64,000 nucleotides of DNA from Sediminitomix flava (GCF_003149185.1 NZ_QGDO01000001.1:1426001-1490000), one strand, 5' to 3'; shown: positions 8,711-18,308, counted from the first letter of the stretch. Numbers and translations: made by a program. The notes: generated from the sequence alone by a model not told the origin.

Positions 8711-9454
8711 CTAGCCTACCATTCCGCCATCTACGCTAAGTACCGTTCCGTTGATGTACTTGGCGTCATCTGAGGCTAAGAATAGATAAGCATTCGCGAT
8801 GTCCTCAGGGCTTCCCATCTCTCCCATCGGGATTTTTGCTGTAATTTTAGAAATCACATCTTCTGGAATTTTCTTGGTCATTTCTGTCGCAATGAAACCT
8901 GGAGCTACAGCATTTGCCGTAATGCCTTTTCTACCCAATTCTCTTGCCCATACTTTTGTCATTCCGATCACACCCGACTTGGTTGCTACATAATTAGTTT
9001 GCCCAAAATTACCGTACAATCCCACTACAGAAGAAGTACTGATGATTCTTCCATAATTACGCTCTAACATCTTCTCCGACACTAATTTTGTACAGTTGAA
9101 AACCCCTGTAAGGTTTACGTCAATCACTTGTTGCCACAATTCTGGAGTCATTTTTTTCAGGCTTGCATCTCTTGTGATACCAGCGTTATTGACTAAAATA
9201 TCGATTTGCTCAAACTCTTGAACTACATGACTTACTGCTTGTATCACGTTTCCGTAGTCTGCTGTATTTACTTTCTGAAAAACGGCTTTCCCTCCTGTTT
9301 CTTCAATCATCTGAACCGTTTCTGCTCCTTGTTCTTCATTCAAATCCCAAATCACAACCTGTGCTCCTTCTTTGGCAAAAAGTAAACTTGCCGTTTTTCC
9401 GATTCCCGAAGCTCCACCTGTGATAATCGCTACTTTTCCGACTAATCTAAGCAT
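8711..9454 (-). CDS. fabG: FabG-type 3-oxoacyl/3-hydroxyacyl reductase (SDR)
   Basis: Classical short-chain dehydrogenase of 247 residues, close to FabG and to 3-hydroxybutyrate or acetoacetyl-CoA reductases. Seen: cofactor loop TGGASGIG (12-19), NNAG (89-92), active-site Tyr155 and Lys159 in NYVATKSG, and the C-terminal VLSVDGGMVG end typical of FabG. It probably interconverts 3-oxo- and 3-hydroxyacyl thioesters with NADP(H). It precedes the KAS III-like gene by 44 bp. Given the neighbours, a pathway-specific copy is more likely than the housekeeping fabG, which normally sits with acpP and fabF. Confidence 0.88.
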   Translation of the reverse strand: MLRLVGKVAIITGGASGIGKTASLLFAKEGAQVVIWDLNEEQGAETVQMIEETGGKAVFQKVNTADYGNVIQAVSHVVQEFEQIDILVNNAGITRDASLKKMTPELWQQVIDVNLTGVFNCTKLVSEKMLERNYGRIISTSSVVGLYGNFGQTNYVATKSGVIGMTKVWARELGRKGITANAVAPGFIATEMTKKIPEDVISKITAKIPMGEMGSPEDIANAYLFLASDDAKYINGTVLSVDGGMVG

Positions 9455-9658
9455 GTTTATTTGTCTTTATTATTTGGTAAATGGTTTAGGTTTTTCTTAA
9501 AAAGAGAATGAATGTGTTAAGTAAAATAATGCTGTTTTTAGAGTTGCTCTAAGCACTTACAAATGAAAGCGAGAGTCTGAAGACTCTTATTCTTCCATCG
9601 ATAAATCCTTGACAACAGAATTAACTCTAAGAGTCGTTTTTATTAGATTAACCTTAGA

Positions 9659-9683
9659 AAATGTGGGGACTAGCCCCACATTT
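9659..9683 (-). terminator. Hairpin terminator of the TonB receptor gene
   Basis: The perfect 10-bp stem AAATGTGGGG (9659-9668) / CCCCACATTT (9674-9683) with a 5-nt loop lies just past the receptor stop codon on the minus strand. The T-run is short, so termination may be partial. Confidence 0.65.
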
Positions 9684-9738
9684 ACACTTTACTAAATTCA
9701 CACTTTCTACATCCTCTCAGGATTCTTAAACACTGTTT

Positions 9739-12177
9739 TTATTTCTTATAAGAAGGCAAGTTGATTTTCAACTCCAATGAAATCAATCTTCCTGTAGGTG
9801 GTGCTGCCGTAAATTCTCTCATCTCAGTATCGAATACATTAGAAACCATTGCTGAAGCAGTAAACGTTTCATTGAAGCGATAACCTGCACTGATATCAAA
9901 TGTTGTAAAACCACCTAACGGTCCGTAGTTAAATGCGTTAGCACTTCTTGCACCTTCTACAACTGGTACTCCACGGTAAGTCAAATCTTGTGTCTCTGCT
10001 GCAATTTGGTAGCTAGAGAAATAATCATAAGCTTCTACCCAACGTGTGAAGATCGATCCGAAGAATTTCTTTCCACTATAATTTAAAGCTAAAGATGCTT
10101 TGTGATTTGGTGCATTCACTAGCAAGTCTAGCTTGTTTACCGTACCGTCTTTGTTGAAATCATTTTCTAAGTTACTCTCATCGATTTCATAACCGAAGTA
10201 AGAATAATTAAAGCTCGTACTGAATTCATCTGTGAAATAGTAGTTGATACCTAAATCAGCTCCATGTGTGTTGAATTCACCGAAGTTGATGTAAGTAAAT
10301 ACAAGACCATTGAAAGCTGCATATGCTGATTGTACATCTGCAACATTTTGATCTCCCATTTTATTAGCAACACCAATTGACGTCACTGGGCTTAAGAAAT
10401 CTCTTGAGATGTTATAGTAAACGTTCGCATCTACAAACAACTTATTCTTCACAGGCTGACCTTTGTAACCCAACTCAATAGTTTGAAGCTTTTCTACTCT
10501 TTGTTTTTCAATCATTGAGCCATCTTCTAATGTAAAACCTTCTGCATTACCCAAGATCAAACCACCGAATAAATTTCCATACATATTCAAGATGGTAGGA
10601 GCTGCAATACCTTGTCCGTAAGTCAAACGAACTGAGTTTGCCCCAAATGTTTTTACAACAGCTGCTTTTGGTAGCAAGTTAAAACCATATACTTGGTGAT
10701 TATCTGCACGGAGTGCTCCGACTAACTTCAAACCATTGTCAAACTTCTTCTCTGCTTGAGCATAGGCTCCTACTTGATCGATTGTGATAAAGTCATCCTC
10801 ATTTTCATCTAGCAAGTAAGTTCCGTGAGAGTTCGCCATATCTCTTTGCCATTGCGCACCAACAGTTACATCTACACCCAAAATATCTCTGTTGTACTGA
10901 AGTTCTGCATTCCAACGTTTTGAATCATCGATAAACAACGCTCCCACTGCAGGATCTAAAGCAAACGCACGAGCATCTTGCTCTGACAGACCTCTTCCGA
11001 TTGCACCATAATATTGTTTGGTATAGTCACTAATCGAATAAGTTGCATCCGTTTTACTAATCGTGTGATATACTTGAGCAAACAATCCTTTGTAAGAAAA
11101 TTTGGCTTGTGCATAATGTACTTGCCAATCTTTGATTTGGTTACGTCCTACGTTTGTTGGCGCCAAATAAGTACTGTTACTACCCCCATAATTAAAGGTA
11201 ATATCCATGTCTTCTACAGGAGAATAAATCATAGAAGCTTCACCTCTGAAAAACTCAAAATCACGGTTCAAGTCCAATTCTTCCACAGGGTTTGTAGGAG
11301 ACAAGTACACTGAATCTATATACTCAAATTCTTCACCTCTTGAATATTCTGCTGTTACTTTGTAAGCAAATTTCTCATTTACCTTTTCCGCATGTCTCAA
11401 ACGAGAGGAGAACATTTTCTGATTACCCGCATTGAAAGCAATGGTTGTTCCTTCATACTTACGAGGGTCTTTCGTAATTGTATTCATCAAACCGTTGTGA
11501 GCGTTTGGACCAAACAGAGCAGCATTAGGACCCAATACCAATTCTACTTGCTCAATATCTTCTTTGATTACGGTATTCAAAGGACCAAGTGGAAGTCCTG
11601 TTGCAATCAATGAAGAAAATCTACCATCAGTCACCTGTAAGTTTTTAGCATTGAAGTTACTGTTAAAACCTCTTACGTTGATACCTGTACCAACAACCCC
11701 AGCTCTGAAGAAATCTACACCTTTCTGACGCGCCAATAATTCACCAGGATTCAAAGCTGGTAATTCATCAATTTGCTCAAAGCCGATAACCTCAATCGTT
11801 GCTGGTGTTTCTGTGAGCTTTTCAGCTTTTCTTGTCCCCGAAATTACTAACTCCTCTATCAGAGTTGTTTCTTCTTCAAGAGAAAAATTTAAGGTTTTAT
11901 TTTCTCCAGCCTTAAATTCTATCTTCTGAGAAATGGTTTCAAAACCTACACTACTAACTTTCAACGTATAAGAACCTGCTGGAATGTCTACAATTTTAAA
12001 AGATCCATTTAGGTCTGTTGTTGCCCCTTTATTGAGTTCTTCCAATACAATAGTAGCCGCAATCAGACTGCTATTCGTATTTTTCTCATTTATTTTCCCT
12101 TCCAATGTTGCTAAATCTTGTGCTTGTAGCATACTTGCACTCAAAAGCAGAATGGTAAAAAATACTAGTCGTTTCAT
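9739..12177 (-). CDS. TonB-dependent outer-membrane receptor
   Basis: Outer-membrane active transporter, 812 residues. In order: signal peptide (1-19, ending QAQ), carboxypeptidase-regulatory-like beta-sandwich (about 25-100, GKINEKNTN... and YTLKVSSVGFE), plug domain starting near 110 (LVISGTRKAEKLTETPATIEVI; NVRGFNSNF), and a C-terminal beta-barrel ending in alternating residues (LISLELKINLP). No SusD-like partner is adjacent, so it belongs to the classical rather than the SusC type. It lies 37 bp downstream of a sodium:solute symporter gene, suggesting that the two move the same solute across the outer and inner membranes. Confidence 0.93.
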   Translation of the reverse strand: MKRLVFFTILLLSASMLQAQDLATLEGKINEKNTNSSLIAATIVLEELNKGATTDLNGSFKIVDIPAGSYTLKVSSVGFETISQKIEFKAGENKTLNFSLEEETTLIEELVISGTRKAEKLTETPATIEVIGFEQIDELPALNPGELLARQKGVDFFRAGVVGTGINVRGFNSNFNAKNLQVTDGRFSSLIATGLPLGPLNTVIKEDIEQVELVLGPNAALFGPNAHNGLMNTITKDPRKYEGTTIAFNAGNQKMFSSRLRHAEKVNEKFAYKVTAEYSRGEEFEYIDSVYLSPTNPVEELDLNRDFEFFRGEASMIYSPVEDMDITFNYGGSNSTYLAPTNVGRNQIKDWQVHYAQAKFSYKGLFAQVYHTISKTDATYSISDYTKQYYGAIGRGLSEQDARAFALDPAVGALFIDDSKRWNAELQYNRDILGVDVTVGAQWQRDMANSHGTYLLDENEDDFITIDQVGAYAQAEKKFDNGLKLVGALRADNHQVYGFNLLPKAAVVKTFGANSVRLTYGQGIAAPTILNMYGNLFGGLILGNAEGFTLEDGSMIEKQRVEKLQTIELGYKGQPVKNKLFVDANVYYNISRDFLSPVTSIGVANKMGDQNVADVQSAYAAFNGLVFTYINFGEFNTHGADLGINYYFTDEFSTSFNYSYFGYEIDESNLENDFNKDGTVNKLDLLVNAPNHKASLALNYSGKKFFGSIFTRWVEAYDYFSSYQIAAETQDLTYRGVPVVEGARSANAFNYGPLGGFTTFDISAGYRFNETFTASAMVSNVFDTEMREFTAAPPTGRLISLELKINLPSYKK

Positions 12178-12214
12178 CTTCTTTAAAAATGTGTTGTTGT
12201 GTTTTTGGTTACCT

Positions 12215-13732
12215 TTAAATCGAGACTACATGATCTTCTTCTGTAGTAGAAGATACCTTGTGCGATTTTCCTCCTAACGAAAGATGTAAAACACTAGCCA
12301 TCAGAGAGGCAGAGATGATAGCTAAAGCTGCCGCGATTCCCGGGTTACGAACAGCTCCTTCCATGTAAGGCGTGATTCCACCATAATAAATTCCGAAGTG
12401 TACAAACAATGCAGTTAGCGAACTCACCACGACGACAAGCGTACGAATATGAGTAAGAAACAGACCACACAGAACTGGAATGAAAGCAGCAGAGAAATAG
12501 GCATATACCCCATTCTGCGCAAATATTCCCACACTTAGGTTAGGTGAAATCAATTGGTCGTAGGAAAACAAGATCGAAATAAGTGCCAAGCAAATAATTA
12601 CTACACGATTTGTTCTAATCTTCCATTCGGACTTTACTTCTTTATGTTTGAAAAGTAAATTCGAAAGAATATCATTTGTAATGGTCGTTGAAATAGATTG
12701 AATCAAACCTTCTAAAGTTGAAAGTCCTGCCGAAATCAAACCTAAGATGACTAACAGCCCCAAGCCAATAGGTAATACTGTTACTACATAAGTAGGCATT
12801 ACACTATCCAAAGCTATGGCTACACCATCCAAGGTTAAATCTGGAAAATGAATTCGAGCATATAAGCCCACGATCACTACGCTAAAAAATAAGATTTCTG
12901 TAATCACTCCTGTCAGCAAATACGTATTCACATCTTCGTCCTTTTTCAATAACAAAGACTTCGTGATAATATGCGGTTGGCAAACCACTGCAACCCCCAC
13001 AATAAACTGACAGAAAATAATTTCGAAATAATCTCTGAACAACGGGCTTTGCGGATTGAGTGGCGCAGCTAATAATGGATCAATTGCTTTCAGTCTACCT
13101 ACTACACCTTCACTATCCAAAAAATACTCATACCCCGAAAGAAGTAAGACTACCGCTACAATTATCATTAGAGAAGCTTGAATCATGTTGGTATAAACCA
13201 TCGAATTTGCACCTCCAAACATCACGTAAGTAAATACAAAAGCTACAATTCCTACTAGAACATACAGCTCATTCCATTGTAATGTACTTGCGATCACTTT
13301 GGTCAATCCTACACAAATCAGAACCACAAAAGTGATCAGTAACAAAGAGAGAAAAGCGAAGAACAAGGCAAATGATTTACTCTCATATCTTTTTCCTATC
13401 CATTGTGCAATGGTCAAAGACTTCATACTTACGCCTTTCTTTCTAAACTTCTTGGTCAATACAACCAACGAACATAAAGCGCCAAGTGGTAAAGCAAATG
13501 CCATTGAGATCACACCGCTTATTCCATAGTAAGCCACAAAACCCGGATTGATAATAAAGGTAGCCGCACTTGTTATTGAAGCTGCTAAAGACAAACCCAC
13601 CGCCACAGGAGAAAAAGCTACACTTCCTACAGCGTAGTCTTCCATATTGGCCGTTTTCTTTGCGCCTCGAAGTGCAAAAAATGCCATTAACAACATATAT
13701 CCTAAAATGCTTATCAATCCGTACAATTCCAT
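12215..13732 (-). CDS. Sodium:solute symporter (SSS family)
   Basis: Inner-membrane Na+-coupled symporter of the SSS family (PutP/ActP-like), 505 residues with about 13 hydrophobic helices. The N-terminal signature segment (YAVGSVAFSPVAVGLSLAAS, then SAATFIINPG) is the family's conserved TM2 region. Other members take up proline, acetate, pantothenate or sugars; sequence alone does not tell which. The upstream gap carries a direct repeat that may bind the LytTR regulator encoded by the next gene upstream, and the TonB receptor gene follows. Confidence 0.92.
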   Translation of the reverse strand: MELYGLISILGYMLLMAFFALRGAKKTANMEDYAVGSVAFSPVAVGLSLAASITSAATFIINPGFVAYYGISGVISMAFALPLGALCSLVVLTKKFRKKGVSMKSLTIAQWIGKRYESKSFALFFAFLSLLLITFVVLICVGLTKVIASTLQWNELYVLVGIVAFVFTYVMFGGANSMVYTNMIQASLMIIVAVVLLLSGYEYFLDSEGVVGRLKAIDPLLAAPLNPQSPLFRDYFEIIFCQFIVGVAVVCQPHIITKSLLLKKDEDVNTYLLTGVITEILFFSVVIVGLYARIHFPDLTLDGVAIALDSVMPTYVVTVLPIGLGLLVILGLISAGLSTLEGLIQSISTTITNDILSNLLFKHKEVKSEWKIRTNRVVIICLALISILFSYDQLISPNLSVGIFAQNGVYAYFSAAFIPVLCGLFLTHIRTLVVVVSSLTALFVHFGIYYGGITPYMEGAVRNPGIAAALAIISASLMASVLHLSLGGKSHKVSSTTEEDHVVSI

Positions 13733-13859
13733 TACTTCACTCTTTTCTTAACTGATACAAAACTGTGATTCTAGACTTCTCTTGTCTCAGAGATCTAAAA
13801 TCAAAGTAGGATTTTCAGATTAAGACCTTTTAATTTTCTTGTAAGTGTCATCATTTTTC

Positions 13860-13888
13860 AGGTGAACGTTCCGAATCTGTAAGGTGAA
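13860..13888 (-). promoter_or_regulatory. Direct repeat, candidate LytTR-regulator site
   Basis: On the minus strand TTCACCT occurs twice with a 22-bp period (plus-strand AGGTGAA at 13860-13866 and 13882-13888), about 130-155 bp before the symporter start. LytTR proteins bind direct repeats with about two helical turns of spacing. The downstream unit reads AACGTTCAC, close to known LytTR half-sites. Confidence 0.4.
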
Positions 13889-13957
13889 AAAAAATCATAT
13901 AGCGTACTTTAAACACTTAAATATTTCTAACCTGAGAATGATCCTAGAAAAAACAAG

Positions 13958-14005
13958 ATGCTGAATTGTAGAAATTGGCTAATGCGTTTTCTTTCAATTC
14001 AGCAT
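13958..14005 (-). terminator. Terminator of the LytTR response-regulator gene
   Basis: The perfect 11-bp arms ATGCTGAATTG (13958-13968) / CAATTCAGCAT (13995-14005) enclose a long loop. A T-run on the minus strand (plus-strand AAAAAA just below 13955) follows. Confidence 0.65.
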
Positions 14006-14029
14006 ACATAACCTAGTCGTGCTTTTACA

Positions 14030-14773
14030 CTACAAAATCTTAAAGCATTGCATGATTTCCTCTCGGTAGGTTTTTCCTATAGGAATATGTTCATCTCCTA
14101 TCAAAAGATGATTGTCTTCTAAACCTGTTACTTTCTCTATATTGACGATATAAGAGCGGTGAACACGATAGAAAGGGGGAATCGGGAGTTTTTCTTCAAG
14201 ATGTTTTAAAGCATAATTCACCAAAAAATTTCCTGTATTAGTAAAAACAGAAGCATAAATATCGTTGGCTTTGATGTAAAGAATATCCTCAATTTTTAAT
14301 TTCAGAAACTTACTTCTCGATTTAACAAAAATACCATCCGTTACGGCATATCTATTTTCAGTAGATGATGGAATTTCTACTTTTTCATTAACTTCTTCTC
14401 CTTGATGATTATGCACTGCAAGTTCTATGCTTGCCCTTAAAGTGTTTACATCGAAAGGTTTCTTCAGAAAAGCAGAAGGCTTGGTGTGTTTTGCCCGTTC
14501 AAAGGTTACATGATCATCCTTTGAAGTTAGGTAGATGATTGGCCCATCAAATTCATTTCGTATTTTTTCGGCAGTAGCTATACCATCCAATTCACCTAAT
14601 AATTCTATATCTAATAAGATAAGGTCGGTATCCAATTGGTGAATTTGAGCTAATAAATCTTCTCCTTTCCGATAACTAGAACTCACTTCATAGCCTAAGT
14701 CTTCTAGCGTGAAAATTAAGCTTTTAGCTACTACAAGGTCGTCTTCTACTATAATTAATTTGAGCGGTGTCAT
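14030..14773 (-). CDS. LytTR-family response regulator
   Basis: Two-domain DNA-binding response regulator, 247 residues. The receiver (1-120) has the acidic pair EDD (10-12), phospho-acceptor Asp55 in LILLDIE, the switch Thr in YLTSKDD and the conserved Lys in FLKKPFD. The LytTR domain (about 150-247) carries the family hallmark FYRVHRSYIVNIEKV and ends HIPIGKTYREEI. It diverges from the 7TMR-DISM kinase gene across a 99-bp gap and is probably its partner. The next gene on its strand is the symporter, a likely target. Confidence 0.93.
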   Translation of the reverse strand: MTPLKLIIVEDDLVVAKSLIFTLEDLGYEVSSSYRKGEDLLAQIHQLDTDLILLDIELLGELDGIATAEKIRNEFDGPIIYLTSKDDHVTFERAKHTKPSAFLKKPFDVNTLRASIELAVHNHQGEEVNEKVEIPSSTENRYAVTDGIFVKSRSKFLKLKIEDILYIKANDIYASVFTNTGNFLVNYALKHLEEKLPIPPFYRVHRSYIVNIEKVTGLEDNHLLIGDEHIPIGKTYREEIMQCFKIL

Positions 14774-14872
14774 TGCTTAAGTTTTTGGTCGTTGAGTTGA
14801 AAAAATGTAATTGGAATATATATATAATTTTATTAATGTCTAAATTACACCTACTAATCTAGTATCCTTTTT

Positions 14873-16927
14873 ATGTATCGATTTTTTGTTTATTCACTCT
14901 TTACTTTTTTGCTCATTCCACAATTTTCTTTTGCACAAAACCCTCAGCTTTTATTTCAGTCTGAGATTGTGAAAGAAGAAGGTGAACAGCTAACTTTTTG
15001 GTATTTAGAAGATCATAGCCTAAACCTGACACATTCAGAAGCAAAATTGCACTTTGAAAATAACGCCTCAATGGTGATTGATCGATTTAGTGCTACACAT
15101 CCAAATATACATTGGATAAAAGTCAACATTCCATCAGTGCTTCTGCAAGAACCTTTGTATGTATTGCAATTGAAAAAATGGGGAACCGTTGATATTTGGG
15201 ATTATGATCAATTGACTTATCTAGGAAAAACAGGACGGCTCACTACAAAAAATGAAGTCGTTTACAGGAATGGAATTCTACTAAAAGGAAACACGCTTGA
15301 GCCTCGTCAGCTTCTGATCAGACTTAAAACAGGTGTTAGTATTCTTTCACACGAAAATGCACAAGTAACGCTTTTACCTCATCATCATTATGAAATAGAG
15401 CAACTCACCGAACGCTCTATCCAAATGCTGTTCTTAGGAATCATCCTTACAATGGCACTTTACAACCTTCTCATTTATAAAAGTATTCAAGACATCAGCT
15501 ACCTGTATTTTGTTCTTTCTATCGTAGGAATTGGACTTTACATGATGTTTTTTCATGAATTAAATCTTGAATTTCTGTGGCCATCTGCACCCAATTGGGA
15601 TGCCCATAGTTTTGCACTCATCGTTCCTCTGACAGGCATTGCCCGAACAGCTTTTACTAAAAAATATCTTCACTTAGACGAATACCTTCCACATTGGGAT
15701 AAAGCCCTAACTGTTGTCGCTTGTGGTTACCTAATTCCAATTAGTTTAGGCTTATGGAGCTTTTTTACGGATGATGATTACCTTCAAGTAGCAACTCAAT
15801 TTATTGGAATCATTGGTGCAATTGTACTTTTCAGTATGTTGGTTTCGTCTCTTTTAGTTTATTTAAAAGGATATGCTCCTGCACGTTTCTTCTTCATTGC
15901 CAATATCCTCTTTATCGTAAGTGCTTTACTTTTTATTTCTCAAGAAACGAATCTGATTCCCGACTTGCCTTACTTCAGTTATTTCATTGAAATAGGTGTA
16001 GTTACCCAAGTCGTTCTTTTCTCCCTCGGACTAGCCAACAGGCTAAAGCGTTCTCAAGAACTTGTACACTTCAATCACTTGGAAAAAGAAAGATTACAGA
16101 AGAAAAATATGGAGGAGAAACAAAAACTCATTTCTCAACAAAAAACAGAACTCAAAAAACAAGTAAAAGAACGTACAGAAGAACTCGCTCATACAATCAT
16201 TCAATTACAGGCTTCTGAAAAGTCTTTGAAGAAAATCAATAATCTGAAAGATCAGCTATTCTCCATTATTTCTCATGATCTGAAAAGCCCCTTGGTTACT
16301 TTCGATTCCTTCTTAAACCTGCTTATTCACCATAGCCATCGGATGACACAGGATGAAAAAGAGGAATTAGCCGATGAAACAAATCAAGCCTTAAAGAAAC
16401 TTTATGATTTATTGGAAAACCTACTCCAATGGTCAAGTTTACAGCTCAAACAAAATCGTATCAATCCCGAGAACTTTGATATTGAAGACTTACTTCATAA
16501 AAACGTATCACTCTATACGCTTTCTGCCAAAAGAAAGAATATTCAATTGCGCGTAAATATTCCGAAAGCCTCTAAAAAAGTAAGAGCAGATTATCGTATG
16601 ATCGATTTCATCATTCGAAACCTTGTCAACAATGCAATCAAATTCACGGATAAAGATGGACTTATTGATCTCTCTTTAGAGCTTCAAGATGAAGCCATAA
16701 AAGTGAATGTAAAAGACAATGGAATAGGAATTTCAGAGAAAAACATCCAACATATTCTCAACAAGAATGATGTATTTTCTCTATCGGGAACTGAAGGTGA
16801 AAAAGGCTCGGGCTTAGGGCTTATGCTTTGTAAAGAATTTCTTTCATTGCACGACAGTCAGTTAGGAATCAATTCTACCCTTGAGAAAGGAAGTTGTTTT
16901 TCTTTCCTACTTGAAACGGTAAAGTAA
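14873..16927 (+). CDS. 7TMR-DISM sensor histidine kinase
   Basis: Membrane sensor kinase, 684 residues. In order: signal peptide (about 1-22, ending FAQ), extracellular 7TMR-DISMED2 domain (about 25-175), seven membrane helices (about 185-395), coiled coil (about 400-455), HisKA with phospho-acceptor His468 in SIISHDLKSPL, and HATPase with N-box NLVNNAIKFTD, DNGIGIS and GSGLGLMLC. DISMED2 domains often bind carbohydrates or other small ligands. It should phosphorylate the divergently encoded LytTR regulator and so may sense the substrate of the neighbouring transport genes (inference). Confidence 0.93.
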   Translation: MYRFFVYSLFTFLLIPQFSFAQNPQLLFQSEIVKEEGEQLTFWYLEDHSLNLTHSEAKLHFENNASMVIDRFSATHPNIHWIKVNIPSVLLQEPLYVLQLKKWGTVDIWDYDQLTYLGKTGRLTTKNEVVYRNGILLKGNTLEPRQLLIRLKTGVSILSHENAQVTLLPHHHYEIEQLTERSIQMLFLGIILTMALYNLLIYKSIQDISYLYFVLSIVGIGLYMMFFHELNLEFLWPSAPNWDAHSFALIVPLTGIARTAFTKKYLHLDEYLPHWDKALTVVACGYLIPISLGLWSFFTDDDYLQVATQFIGIIGAIVLFSMLVSSLLVYLKGYAPARFFFIANILFIVSALLFISQETNLIPDLPYFSYFIEIGVVTQVVLFSLGLANRLKRSQELVHFNHLEKERLQKKNMEEKQKLISQQKTELKKQVKERTEELAHTIIQLQASEKSLKKINNLKDQLFSIISHDLKSPLVTFDSFLNLLIHHSHRMTQDEKEELADETNQALKKLYDLLENLLQWSSLQLKQNRINPENFDIEDLLHKNVSLYTLSAKRKNIQLRVNIPKASKKVRADYRMIDFIIRNLVNNAIKFTDKDGLIDLSLELQDEAIKVNVKDNGIGISEKNIQHILNKNDVFSLSGTEGEKGSGLGLMLCKEFLSLHDSQLGINSTLEKGSCFSFLLETVK

Positions 16928-16995
16928 CAAATCACTAAATTAGAAGTGCAACTTTTTAATAAAATTCAAATCATATTTTTAAACTAGAAATTGAT

Positions 16996-17493
16996 ATGAA
17001 AAAAATCATTCTGACACTGTCTTTAAGCCTGATCTCCTTTTTAAGTATTGCCCAAGATTTTGTAGTTCCTAAATACGAATTTAAATCGGTAGCAGATTAC
17101 AGCAAATACGAAAAAGAGATTGTTGCATGTATTGACTGGTTATTCGAAACACCAATCATCATAGACAAGTATAAAAGAAAAGCAGCTAATAAATTCTTAT
17201 TCCAATGGCTGTCTGGTAGTCCCGATGTTCATATCGAGATCAATCCTTCAGTCATTACTTTTATTGAAACCTCACCTGATCTACTCCTTATTTTTATGGG
17301 TGGTTGGGCCAAATATGCTATTGAGGCAGAAGGCGCTGAAAACAAATTGGAAGGACAAAAAGCAGGAATCAATGCTGTCATCGATTTCTACACTAAAAAT
17401 GAAAGCGTCATCAAACAAGATAAGAATGTAAAGAAACTCATCAAACTAAAGAAAAAAGGTAAACTCGATGAATTTCTAGGCATAGATGCTTAA
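16996..17493 (+). CDS. Secreted protein of unknown function
   Basis: The 165-residue product has a clear signal peptide (MKKIILTLSLSLISFLSIAQ). The mature chain is mainly helical. It has the conserved-looking segments WLFETPI, FLFQWLSGSPDVHIEI and LLLIFMGGWAKYAIE, and a lysine-rich C-terminal tail. I recognise no catalytic motif. Similar small exported proteins of this layout occur in Bacteroidota as proteins of unknown function (general recollection, not a match). It lies 68 bp downstream of the kinase gene on the same strand and ends at its own terminator. Confidence 0.78.
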   Translation: MKKIILTLSLSLISFLSIAQDFVVPKYEFKSVADYSKYEKEIVACIDWLFETPIIIDKYKRKAANKFLFQWLSGSPDVHIEINPSVITFIETSPDLLLIFMGGWAKYAIEAEGAENKLEGQKAGINAVIDFYTKNESVIKQDKNVKKLIKLKKKGKLDEFLGIDA

Positions 17494-17501
17494 TGTGATC
17501 A

Positions 17502-17536
17502 CCTCCTAATTTTTAATCACCATAAAGATTAGGAGG
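17502..17536 (+). terminator. Rho-independent terminator
   Basis: The stem CCTCCTAAT (17502-17510) / ATTAGGAGG (17528-17536) is followed by ACTTTCTTT. It separates the secreted-protein gene from the L,D-transpeptidase gene. Confidence 0.75.
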
Positions 17537-17564
17537 ACTTTCTTTAAGATTCAAAAGCAAAAAG

Positions 17565-18308
17565 ATGACCTACAAACTTTCCATTTTTATATTCATTGTT
17601 CTCTCTTCTTTTCAATCTAGCTCCTTTAAAAAAGATCAATTAAGATACTCTAGGGTCAGACAAGCCTATAAAGAGAAAGAAGCTCATATGCTCACCTTAT
17701 TACAAAACAAGGAAATTGAAACCGATGAATTGAGAATTTACCTTAGGGCTTTTAAGAAAGAAAAACAGCTAGAACTGTGGGGGAAAAATTCAACTGATAA
17801 AACATACCAATTGATAAAAACTTACGATGTATGCCAAAGTTCTGGTGATTTAGGCCCCAAAAGAGAGCAAGGGGATTATCAGGTTCCCGAAGGATTCTAC
17901 CACATCGATCGATTCAATCCTTACAGTAATTTTCACCTTTCATTAGGCCTAAACTACCCCAATAAATCAGATAAAATATTAGGGGTAAAAAATAATCTGG
18001 GTGGAGATATTTTTATACATGGAGCGTGTGTCACGATTGGTTGTTTACCAATCACAGATGAACAAATTAAAGAACTCTATATCTTTTGTATTGAAGCCAA
18101 AGAACATGGTCAATCCAAAATATCTATCACCATTTTCCCCTCTAAACTTTCAAAAGCTGAATTCAGTAGGTTAAGTCTCAAATACAAAACCGATTCTGAT
18201 AAAATTGAATTATGGAAAGAACTTAAAAGTGGTTACGATATTTTCAATCAAACTCATCAACTTCCGACCATCGGATTCTTGTCATCAGGCAGACATCTTG
18301 TAAATTAA
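17565..18308 (+). CDS. L,D-transpeptidase (YkuD/ErfK family)
   Basis: Periplasmic enzyme that makes or edits 3-3 peptidoglycan cross-links or attaches proteins to the wall. The catalytic motif is complete: His152-Gly153 followed by Gly159-Cys160 (IHGACVTIGC), with Cys160 as nucleophile, followed by the variant LPIT in place of the usual IRM. A hydrophobic start (about 1-20) serves as export signal. The segment VPEGFYHIDRFNP matches the substrate-facing strand of the YkuD fold. At 247 residues it resembles the YafK-like subgroup. It is monocistronic or transcribed with the zinc-ribbon gene 33 bp downstream. Confidence 0.9.
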   Translation: MTYKLSIFIFIVLSSFQSSSFKKDQLRYSRVRQAYKEKEAHMLTLLQNKEIETDELRIYLRAFKKEKQLELWGKNSTDKTYQLIKTYDVCQSSGDLGPKREQGDYQVPEGFYHIDRFNPYSNFHLSLGLNYPNKSDKILGVKNNLGGDIFIHGACVTIGCLPITDEQIKELYIFCIEAKEHGQSKISITIFPSKLSKAEFSRLSLKYKTDSDKIELWKELKSGYDIFNQTHQLPTIGFLSSGRHLVN

